Assembly (NCBI RefSeq): GCF_910591885.1
Contig: NC_063270.1
Location: 1,922,001-1,986,000, forward strand
From: Bombus terrestris
Taxonomy: Eukaryota > Arthropoda > Insecta > Hymenoptera > Apidae
Reading direction: 5' to 3'
Length of the DNA stretch: 64,000 nucleotides
Shown: one piece after another, positions 47,702 through 57,864 of the stretch
Numbering within the stretch: position 1 is the stretch's first letter
Layout of the letters: each line of letters opens with the position of its first letter
Program-made: the position numbers and the translations under genes
The notes under the pieces: model-generated
The model's database searches: none
Seen by the model: only the letters and a program-made list of their open reading frames with translations
What the model was told of the DNA's origin: nothing

Positions 47702-48901
47702 ATGAGTTTAATATTTGGTCAATTAGTTATTGGCCCACCTGGGAGTGGAAAAACCACATATTGTTATGCTATGACCAAATTTTTAGAGAAGCTTGGAAGA
47801 AAAGTGGCTATTATTAATATTGGTAAAAGTTAATAATATTTTAATGATTAATAGTAATTGAAACCTTACATTTGTGTATTTAAATGAACATACTATTATG
47901 TTACAGATCCTGCAAATGAAAACATGCAATATACACCAACAGTAGATATATCTGAATTAATTAAACATGAGGAAGTAATGTCACATTATGGACTTGGTCC
48001 AAATGGAGCACTGGTGTACTGTATGGAATTTTTAGAAGCTAATATAAAATGGTTAATTACAAAAGTTCTAAATTTGAAAGATCATTATCTTATATTTGAT
48101 TGCCCAGGGCAGGTTTGTGTTTATATATATACATAAATATTGCACTATTAAGCATAATTACATGTTGTATTCATGTTTATTAATAGGTTGAGTTATATAC
48201 ACATCACAATTCAGTTAGTGTAATTGCCGAAAAATTAGGACAAAATTTAGTAAGATTATGCAGTGTACACCTTGTTGATTCTCATCATTGCAGCGATGCT
48301 GGTAATTTCCATATATAATACACCAAAATTTGACAGACTTGTAATTAAAAAAGATATTATATAACTTTTTTTTATTATAGGTAAATACTTATCTTCTTTA
48401 ATTCTTTGCACAACAACCATGTTAAAATTGGGTTTACCTCATGTTAATGTGATGACCAAATTTGATGAAATGAAAAAATTTAGTCACTGCCTAGATTTTA
48501 ATATAGATTTTTATACAGAAGTATTGGATTTAAACTATTTGCTAGATAAATTGGATGAAGGCCCTTTTACATCAAAGTAAGATTTTCTATTGAATTTTAT
48601 TATTTTCAATAAATTTCTATGAATCAATCCAAGTATAAAATTTGAAATATTTTACATTTATAGATACAAAAAATTAAATGCAGCATTTGTATCACTCATA
48701 GAAGATTATAGTCTTGTTAGCTTTATACCATTAGATATTTCTAATCAAACATTGTTATTACAAGTAAAAAATGCAGTGGATAAGGCTAATGGTTATATTT
48801 TTGGCGGTAACGAACCTCAAGATGTTCAAACTTTACTTGCTTGTGCTGTAGGAGCGATGAGTGAAACTGAAAAAATGTCTACAATAGATGCTTATTTTTA
48901 A
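47702..48901 (+). CDS. GPN2: GPN-loop GTPase 2
   Basis: Five exons (47702-47822, 47907-48112, 48187-48301, 48381-48576, 48664-48901) encode 291 residues. The P-loop GPPGSGKTTY starts at residue about 11. The signature GPN loop reads LGPNGALVYCMEF, the switch DCPGQVEL is complete and the guanine-specificity motif is TKFDE. The tail EDYSLVSFIPLDI and AVDKANGYIFGG is typical of GPN2. GPN proteins help assemble and import RNA polymerase II. The N-terminus is complete by comparison with the family, so the tight spacing to the PSMG3 stop upstream is real and not a mis-set start. Confidence 0.93.
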
Positions 48902-48972
48902 AGAATTTATTTTATAAAAATCATTGTCCTTCTTATTTTTCTCCTTTCCATATTGGTATTCCTTAATATATT

Positions 48973-48978
48973 AATAAA
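48973..48978 (+). terminator. Poly(A) signal after GPN2
   Basis: AATAAA 72 bases after the GPN2 stop. The convergent TRAPPC13 stop is 68 bases further on. This is the first canonical signal after PSMG3 that could serve both genes. Confidence 0.5.
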
Positions 48979-49045
48979 CATCTATTTATTTAGTAAAATA
49001 TATTAGGTTAATGAACGTAATTTTACTAACTACTTAACCTTTTGA

Positions 49046-51916
49046 CTAGTCTGTTTGGCTAACAAATATTTGTGCCAAGTCATCATAATCATATACCCTC
49101 TTCAAAAAGGTATCCGTTAATTTTAATCCCGAAATTGTCTAAAGTATACATAATAATATTAAATAATATGCTGAAATATTTATAGACATGCGTTACGAAA
49201 AGTAGTACGTTCCATTTGTCTTACGAAGACAACTTTCTTTGGATTCTGTGACCACGAAAAACAGCGCGTTTCAATTTTAAATCGAAAGATAACATGTTCT
49301 TATTTATAGCGACAAAGAATAACTCGTATTGTTTTTTCACTATAAAAACTACCAAGTTTCAGTAGTTGTCGCGAAAACAACATGTTCCACTTGTAGCTGT
49401 TAAAAATATTATATTTGTCTAACTGTTTGTATAGGTTGTCTAACATTCTACTACAAGAATAAAAAGGTAAACGGTTCTTTTAAGTGAAATAAATGTCTTT
49501 AGTAAAATAAGTAGAACTTAATCAAATATAAACAAACTAATTTATTTAATTAATAATATTACTATAACATTGAATACATTCCCTTAGAATAAGACCTTTT
49601 AAGTATTAATGCTGATAAATTTTTAATAATTGAACTTTAGTATCTTATACATTTTATAATCTATATTCTATAATATCCCACTTTGAGACATACTGTTTCA
49701 AAATTTTCATTTACATACCTTTTTCATTTGAATCTTCGTAGAACAAATAAAACCTGCCACTCTTCGCCGCAATGTTCGAAATATGATATTGCTTGTGGTG
49801 TACTGTAAATCGTGCTCCTTATCGTGATTAATGTTAAACATGCTAGTTATTGATGGAAATGATGAAATGTGCTAGTCTTCATAAGACAAACGAAATGTAC
49901 TACTTTCCGTAACGCACATCGTAACGTAACATCATTATAATGTTTATACAAAAATACTTACTATTATACCACTACGTAAGGGAATTAAACATAAAGGAAT
50001 ATCTATCGAAATACCAGGTTTCAATGTTCCTATCATTGTATTAGATATTCCACACCATGCTATAGAGTTACTTGATTCCAAACTTAACATTAAATCCATG
50101 CTTCTTTCACTAATGGTAATGAAATAAAAATTTTAATCGGTACAACGATTAGAATTTAGAACTATTTTTCTTATCTGTATCATATATATGTACATGATAT
50201 AAATACTTACGACGTATTTATTATATGACAATTAAAATTTACTGATTGTTCAAGGTAAACTGTGAGAGGAATATTTTTCATTGTAACTCGTATATCACCA
50301 AATTCAGGTGCCTAAAATTAGGTAAAGGATTACAAATATGATATAATTACGAATGAAATGATAAATTACAAACCATTCTTTGTAATTGACTTGTTTGTAA
50401 TCTTCCTCTTTCTCCCAAGTTACTTCTCCAAACAATATCTAACTTTCCAATGTTTGTTGCATTATGCATCATTTTTGGATCTTTCAATAAACTCAATTGT
50501 GGTTTTAAACAATATAAATATTGTCTACTACAATCAGTATCTAATATATTAACTAATCCATAAATAGATTCTCCTTTTTCATTTGTATTTAACGTTGATA
50601 CTAGAAATATAATAATTATCATACAAATTCAGGTTCATAATCATCTAAATCAATCATTTTAAGTGAACCCACCACTAAATAAATGAGATGATTCAAGCGA
50701 AACCTTTTCTAAACAAATTGGGCCAGCTGTGAGATTCTGTATTTGTGCTTCCAGATATACTTCATCTGACTTCAAAAAGATTATACATATCATTTTAATC
50801 AATTAAATATTGTTATTATAAAAAAATTATTACCATAATATTACCTCTGCATTGTAAAATTTTGTTTTAACATCTAATGGTTTTACCACTTGAAATTTAA
50901 AATATTTTCTAAATGATTGTGCAGTGCTACCTAAATTTCCTGGGGTATAAGTTACTTCACATACTAATCTGGAAAAGTATGCATTGATTAATTATTTATT
51001 CAACACATATTACAATTTTAATGACTAGCCTCTTACATATGTGTGCCTATTTCTTTTACTTCGTGGTGTATAACTTCATCAACTGTACTGTCAGGTGCTA
51101 AATCTTTCATTTCTCCACTATTACCACAAAGAGATATATTCTGTGTGCTTGTTTGTAAATCTGCCTACAATATGAAATATATTATCATTTATAAGTTTTA
51201 TATGACACATAGCATACATACAGCTATTATATCATATTGACTAATTTATTTGTACAATTAACTTACTTTAACAGTAACATTCTTTACGATCTGATTACTG
51301 CCGTTATGTACACAAAGATAACTTGAAAATATTTCACCTAAATAAATGTTACTGAAAGAATATACATACATAAAATTTCAACATAAATTATTTTTTGTGA
51401 AATTATATTTAAGTAAACTAATTATATACATATATCATTACATTGTATAATTATCACTGTTCATATATGAAGTATAGATAATTAATTACAAATTATGTGG
51501 CTTAAAAGCTCAAAATAAATTTTAATTGTGATATTTATATTTTTAATCATGTACATACCCAAAACTTTGTGGTAATACCATAAACTGTCCTACTGCAAGG
51601 GTCTCCATTCCTTGTAATGCAGTACAATCATTCTTAAGCTCATTATTTAAAGTATTACCAGGAAGATCTGTTGAATCACAAGTAATAACTACTGGACTTG
51701 CAAGCATAGGTCGTGTTAATCTCATTACTAAAAATGGTAAAAAATAAAGATACAATTATTAGTGCTATATGTAGTATACGTAGTGCTATACGATAGCCTT
51801 AGTCAATATATCAAAATAAACAATATCTTTTGTTTTCTTTTAATTTAAAACGACATCAAAATCGTTTTTATTACCTTTCAATTCTAGTAGATGTTCACTT
51901 TTTGGTTTAGTTTCCA
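49046..51916 (-). CDS. TRAPPC13: TRAPP complex subunit 13
   Basis: About ten exons on the minus strand, from ATG 51916 (METKPKSEHLLELK) to TAG 49048-49046. The protein has family hallmarks in order: VMRLTRPMLASP, VGQFMVLPQSFGNIYLGE, VHNGSNQIVKNVTVKADLQT, VIHHEVKEIGTHILVC, KYFKFQVVKPLDVKTKFYNA, SNLGERGRLQTSQLQRM and a C-terminal SGLKLTDTFLKRVYDYDDLA. TRAPPC13 is a peripheral subunit of the metazoan TRAPP III complex, which activates Rab1 in early secretion and autophagy. Sure exon borders include 51916-51875, 51727 to about 51558 and the last exon 49138-49046. The last intron (49971-49139) is almost filled by an inverted-repeat element. Confidence 0.93.
49189..49916. mobile_element. 728-bp terminal-inverted-repeat element (MITE-like) in TRAPPC13 intron
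   Basis: The first and last 42 bases (49189-49230 and 49875-49916) are reverse complements with 37 of 42 matching; all five differences are transitions. Each end starts TGCGTTACG and contains AAAGTAGTAC. The host intron would be only about 105 bases without it, the usual size for this genome. There is no transposase frame, so it is a non-autonomous element. No clear target-site duplication is seen (at most CA on each side), and weaker matching may extend a few bases outward. Weaker inward similarity (for example CATGTT near both arms) hints at a longer, decayed foldback. Confidence 0.75.
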
Positions 51917-52816
51917 TTTAGATTGTGAAAGATAAATAATAGAGATGTTTACAAAAATAAATCTTTATTAATGTGAAATGAAAATAGAGCTATCACTAAA
52001 TGTCACTTAGAAAATACATATAACCTACGCCTGTGATACATAATACACATAACATTCAATTCGATTCGATTTATCAAATCGATAGTTTAACAAAAAGCAT
52101 TAGATTATCTTTAAAAATAGTATTTTAAAGCATTCTGCTAATTTTCTTGATTTTTGTATTGTAAATTCAAAAATAATTATAAGTATTATAACTGTAGAAA
52201 TCTGAGAGAAACATGAAAGAAAACGATACAATACTTTCGATTTTACAGGACGTTTATGATAAAAGATATCTGTAATAAAAATGAATACAATCTATAATAT
52301 TCGATAAAATGTTTAAATATTAAATATACTACATTTCACATTATAGGACGTTACAGCATGTATAACATTGAAAAAAATAAAATTGAAAATTTTATAATTC
52401 ACTATATAATTAAAACTTGACAAGAGGGCGTACTTATATGATGCACCGCACACCGCACCCTGAATGTGTCAACAAATGTATCATAATACATTTGTAATTC
52501 AAAGATTAAATGATCATTGATTTATTTTCAGTTGTTTAAATAAGATATGTGTATGTATAATAGCATCACATATATTTCGTTAATTTGTTATTTGAACTAG
52601 TATTTTCAATTTTTCATTCGTAATCCTTATGTTCTGGAGATAAAGAAAAGAATATATTGATCAGAAATACGGTAACGAACAATGATTACATACTAACAAA
52701 ACTTTTGTTACAAAACATGTGTACTACATCATACAAGCGTGGTATGTTTAAAGCCACATATGATACCAATTTATTAATTCATTACAATATGTAATAAAAT
52801 GAAATGATCTTATGGA
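51917..52816. promoter_or_regulatory. Bidirectional promoter region, TRAPPC13 / B9D2
   Basis: The 900 bases between head-to-head start codons. A patch of more G/C near 52.43-52.47 kb contains AGAGGGCGTA and CCGCACACCGCACCC. A GGTAAC half-site near 52.67 kb resembles one half of an RFX X-box, but no second half is present at the right spacing. Confidence 0.4.
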
Positions 52817-53496
52817 ATGGCTGAATTGCATATAATTGGTCGAATTTCGTCAGCAAAAGATTTCACACAAACACGACTTTTATGCAAGTGGAGTTTTCAC
52901 GCCGGTAATGGAATCATTATCATATAACACGTTTATTATTATTTATTATCATATATTTGATAATTTTATTTTTTTCATAGGTAGTGGATGGAAAATTGTA
53001 GATGGTTGTGAAGAGGGACAAACTCAAGAAAGTTGTGATCTATATACAAATAAGCCAGTTTGGGACCATCCCATAGATGTACACTATACAACCCAAACTC
53101 TTCAAAATTCACCAAAACTTTTGTTACAAATATTTCATAGAGATACACATGGAAGAGTATTATTTGGGTCATATGGTGTTTGTAATATCCCTTTATCTCC
53201 CGGATTGCATTCAATAAAGTGTCATACGTGGAAACCAATTGGTAGGTTGAATATTTTTTAATGAAATTTTATTAACACTTTGTTATATTTCATGTTTATT
53301 TTATTCCTGATATATAGGTAATTGGAAAGATAGACTAAGAGATAAGTTTTTGGGGATAACTTTACAATTAAAATCACCAAGTGTTTTAGTTAATTCCTTG
53401 GATAGATTTGAGTTACTTACAGAAAGTATGGGTACAGTCAAAATTGAATTGCATATAATTGCACGAAATTTTGAAAAATATGGATGTCATGTATGA
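52817..53496 (+). CDS. B9D2: B9 domain-containing protein 2, ciliary transition zone
   Basis: Three exons (52817-52904, 52981-53241, 53318-53496) encode 175 residues, the same length as human B9D2. The start MAELHIIGRISSAKDF and the blocks LLCKWSFHAGSGWK, GQTQES, WDHPIDVHY, GSYGVCNIPLSPGLH, TWKPIGNW and RNFEKYGCHV match the B9 domain from end to end. B9D2 is a C2-like protein of the MKS module that forms the diffusion barrier at the base of cilia. Tectonic, a partner in the same module, starts 105 bases after its stop on the same strand. An AATAAA lies at 53556-53561, between the two coding regions. Confidence 0.95.
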
Positions 53497-53555
53497 ATGT
53501 ACATTATTTCAATATATCGTATAGTTAAAGAACATGGAATAGGAATTTATTTGTC

Positions 53556-53561
53556 AATAAA
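53556..53561 (+). terminator. Poly(A) signal between B9D2 and tectonic
   Basis: AATAAA 60 bases after the B9D2 stop and 40 bases before the tectonic start codon. If used, cleavage would fall at or beyond the tectonic start region, so the two transcripts must overlap or be one. Confidence 0.4.
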
Positions 53562-53601
53562 TATATCCTAAATTATAAAGCATATAGAAACAAAAGTCAA
53601 C

Positions 53602-55954
53602 ATGTTTACAACAAAATTTATGTTAATGGTTTTATACCTTATATTAAATGAATCAATATATGCAAAGAAACTTGAAGAAATATTTACATGTATAAATGAA
53701 ACAGAATGTGATGAACTAATAGAAAAGGACATTTTAGAAGAAACTTCAAGCACTACTGCTGAAAATATTTATAACACAACTAATAACATTATCAGTAGTT
53801 CTATGTATCCAACACAAACTCCAAAAATTCAAATAATACCAACAACAGAGATGTCTCATAAAATACAGTTCAATAATGAATTCAGAAACCAAAGTGTATA
53901 TAAAATGTATTCTGATATATGCAAATGTGATTTAACAGTAAATTTTTGTTTCTTAATACCTTATACAATTTTGGATTAAACACGTAATTTTTTTAAGTTA
54001 ATTTAAAATTGTTTGTTTATATAATAGATATCATCTTGTGACATTAATTGCTGTTGTGACAAAGATTGTAACAGCTTCCATTTTACTGTGTTTTCGTACT
54101 GTGAAAGTCATCAACCAGAATTATTTGATAAACGTTATTGTTATAATAGAAATTTTATACAACGAAATAATACTCCATTTATACTTGAAAAATTGGCAAA
54201 CAATCTCTTTTGTATTTTATATGATAATCTTCCACCTACTTATGATATTAACAATAAATTGGTAAGATTAGTATGTATACATGTCAAATTACATTTTGCT
54301 ATAAAATTATAATTTTTATTTTACTTTATTTTATATAGGATATAAAAACCGAAAAAGATTTAAGGAAAGCAATAAATTTAAATAGACCGACGTGGAAATG
54401 GGAAGACCAATTACATGTACCTGGATATAATACTTTTAGTCATTATCAAGATGATGGTGTTATGTGGATAGTGTATAATAATTATATTCAACCTTTTGGT
54501 ATATATTATATATAACGTTATTTTTATTAGTATATTAAAATCTTATTAAATTAATATTTCTTTATCAATATCTCTTTTTTATAAATTTAGAAATACTACA
54601 ATCTGGATTTACTTCATTGTGTTCTTTTAAAAAAACTTTAAAATATCTTCATGGTTGGAAAGATCAGTGTTTGCAAACTGAATTAATTAATACAAATAAG
54701 TTTTTATTTCCTATGGCTTTTAATAATTTTACAGTTATAGTATCTCCTCATTTATTAAATGAAACATATATTCAAGTATTGGATCAGGTATATAAAAGAT
54801 AGTAACTATCTTTAAAAAGTTATATATCCAATAAAAAAGTTAATAACATTTAAATTTATAATTTCCAGGTTTGCCCCCAAAATGTATGTTTATCCTTAAC
54901 TAGTTATTATTGTAAACATTATTGGAAAACTTGTAGCAATAATACTGTATTAGGATCATGTTCCAATGGAAAGTGTTATAACATTGTAACAGGCGTAAAG
55001 TACTTGATTGTTCACAATGGCTCTATGGGAATTAATAATGTTGACGTATATTTTAACATAGGTAATGTTTCTCGACATTTTTATCAACAATTTGAAGTAA
55101 CTTATGAATGGGCAGAATTAGATAAAGAGAAAAGTTTCTTTCTGAGTGGTAATCCTGGTTATATTATTGGAAGACCATTAATTATTGGCACTTTAAAAAT
55201 AAATAAGACTAATAAGGTGGAAACTAAATACATCAGTTTTAATAAAACTAGTAGTTTTTTGACATTACCTATAGCTACAAAAGCTGGCGAATGTAATAAA
55301 ATCGACAGGTACACTCTTACCTTTGGAGAGGATATTAAGCTAAAGTGCTCTGTATTTATACAGACTAACAATTTTAGTACAATGTCCTGTATAAAGTTAC
55401 AAAATCTTACTATGCATTTTTTAATGAAAGATTCTCTATTTAATGTTACACAAACAGATCAGTACAATATTTATGTTGCAAAGACAGGTAATTTTTCCAG
55501 TAATGATATCACTGATTGGACACAAATTTTACTGGATAGAATACCACAAAATGTTATAGTAGCACAGGTTGTTAATGGTCGTTTATATTGTTCAGGACTA
55601 ATAACATCTGTACATTTAAACATTTTATATTCTTCTTTAAAAAAATCTGAAACATTAAACAATTACATTATAGTAGGGATTGGTATTAAATTTTCTGCAG
55701 AATTCAATATGTCTTGGTCTAAGTGTTTATATGAAAACTGTTCAGATATACTTAAAACAGACATTATTAGTTACGTTACATTTCATGATATATCAAAGCC
55801 ATCAAAGTATTACTTTGCAGGAGGACCTAACTTAGATATTACTTTGCCATATGATTTTTTTTACCCTTTTTTGAGTAGTTCAACCTGTATTAAGTCAAGT
55901 ATCTTTTTAATCAGTATAATATCGACTGTAGCTTTGCACAATTTATTTTATTGA
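53602..55954 (+). CDS. tctn: Tectonic, ciliary transition-zone glycoprotein
   Basis: Five exons (53602-53937, 54028-54261, 54339-54498, 54591-54787, 54869-55954) encode about 670 residues. The start MFTTKFMLMVLYLIL is a signal peptide. The cysteine-rich tectonic hallmark CDLTISSCDINCCCDKDC is intact across the first intron and is followed by the large DUF1619-like part with many N-glycosylation sequons. The C-terminus ends in a hydrophobic segment (IKSSIFLISIISTVALHNLFY), probably a membrane anchor. Drosophila has a single tectonic acting with B9 proteins in the MKS module of ciliated sensory neurons and sperm. Neighbour B9D2 is directly upstream. Confidence 0.93.
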
Positions 55955-57401
55955 TCTTAGTTATTAAAGTATATATTTCATTTTTGTACTTAGGATACAT
56001 ATTTATTTACTATAATATTAAAAGTGTGATTTTGTACAATTTATCTTATTGATTTCAAAATCTCAATGATTACACCAATTTGTTATTAAAATGTATGTTT
56101 TATCAAAGTAAGACACATATTACAATTTAAATCGTGCACATGGGATAGAATAAAAGTAAATTTACATTTGTAAATAAAAGAAGGAGAAATCGTATAAAAT
56201 ACTAAAACTGTTATTTTATGATACATTTAATTTATTTTACTCATGAAACAATGTGTGTTTAAAATAAATAAATGAAAAGTGCTTTGTAATAGCTTGTTTC
56301 ATTCCCCTAGTAATAAAAAATATACATATATTTATATTTTTTAATTCTTAATATTTTGTTATCGTCGATGTAATTAAAAAATTTTTTTTCTGGATCTATT
56401 GTTCCTGAATCAAAATCATTTCTGTTTTGTATTCAAATGTATGACATCACTCGTAAATACTGATAGGCTATAGCAGTTTATATTTCGCGCCGATTTTCTT
56501 CCATTTCTCGAAAATTAGCCATTTCCGTTTTTCAAAAAGAAAAGTTTTTGAGTTGCATTATCACATGAGACGAAAAGTGGATACATTATTACAAACGAAG
56601 TTATTTGGATGCAAATGTACTTCATATATTCCAAGATACAACATCCACGATCATAAAGTAGTTTCCTGTGGAATGGAAAAAGTGTAATTTATTATGAATA
56701 TTTGATGCTTGATAAAACATTCAAAACTGCACTTTACAGTCACCAATTGACGAAAAGAAAATGAAAGAAGAAACGTTTTTCTATTGTTACTGGTGTCAAA
56801 GCGGTCAGAAGTAATCTTGCAGCCTGATAATGCTGGATTGCATGTTATTAAAACCACCTTTGAAACTATATCAAAGTCGGAGTGAGTTCTTTCTCACCTT
56901 GCTTACTTCTCAGTTAGTGTGCCTTTGGACAACTAACTGTTTCAATTAATGCAACGATTTGAAAGTGTAGCTCTTCAAAAATGACCATGAAGTGAAGAAT
57001 TGAATTGATAATTTTTTCACATTTAAGGAATAAGCATTTTTCTGTTGTGGAAATAAAAAAAGGTAATAAAAGCTGGAGATCATTATTTCAATTGAGAAAA
57101 AATATTTTAATAAATATTTTCCGGTAAGAAATCTGCAAAGTTTAGTCAACGATTCAATAACATTTATCTTTATCTATGTGCATATTATTACAGATACATT
57201 ATCCAATATCCATGATTCAGTAATATTTTAGAATAATATTAAATGATTGGTTAAAAACTGCATCAAACGCATTTCAAAAGAATCATCATAATATGAAAGA
57301 AAATTCACTAATATAACGTTAACCAATGAGAGTCGTCCGTTTAAATCGTTCGCCAATCAAACTTGGTTTGTCTCTTCTCTAAAATCTTGCCGCTATAAAC
57401 T
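55955..57401. other. Intergenic, tectonic 3' side to RhoGEF2 promoter
   Basis: AT-rich with more G/C towards the right end. No coding exon is supported on either strand; the minus-strand frames at 56651-56857 and 56946-57149 match nothing known. Confidence 0.45.
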
Positions 57402-57432
57402 TGGTACGAGCTATATGTCTATGGTACGAGCT
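57402..57432 (+). repeat. Direct repeat TGGTACGAGCT, 20-base period
   Basis: TGGTACGAGCT occurs at 57402-57412 and again at 57422-57432, a spacing of two helical turns, just upstream of the presumed RhoGEF2 leader. It could be a paired factor-binding site. A CAAGATGGC word (YY1/Pho-like) follows at about 57486-57494. Confidence 0.5.
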
Positions 57433-57864
57433 CCTGCAGCTGTCGTGTTGCACTATGGGACGTTGGGTTGTGCTTCGCTCCAATACAAGATGGCTGACAC
57501 TTGTTAGTAGTGTATTTTCGTTTTATCGAATGTGTATTTTATAAAAAAATCAGTGCCTTCGTATTCACGTATGGTGCGTGCATGTTTGTACAACTAGTAC
57601 AGAAGTGCTCTTTCTTTTTTTACCAAATAGTTCCCTTATCATGTATTATCAAAAGATATCAAAATGTGCCGTGAAAGTGCTAGAGGCAGAATAATTACCC
57701 GTCACCAGCCATATTCATATGTGTTCTTTTGTTATGACAATTGTGATATAATTCTTGTGGAATATAGTGCCAAGGTGAAGTGATATCTCGCTTTGTTGCG
57801 CTTCTATTCCATCACTAGTGTTTTGTACAAGATTCGTTCCACTACAAAATAGATTAAATGAAAG
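57433..57864 (+). other. Presumed non-coding first exon and promoter of RhoGEF2
   Basis: A G/C-richer stretch ends in ATGAAAG followed by a GTATGT donor after 57864. Splicing to the acceptor before 62028 gives an upstream reading frame of about a dozen codons that begins at 57858 and stops (TGA) inside the next exon, before the PDZ-protein start. The transcription start cannot be placed exactly. Confidence 0.45.

Noticed and set aside
52660..52690. Possible RFX X-box upstream of B9D2
   Set aside because: Only one half-site (GGTAAC) is present; the matching pyrimidine-rich half is missing at the required spacing.
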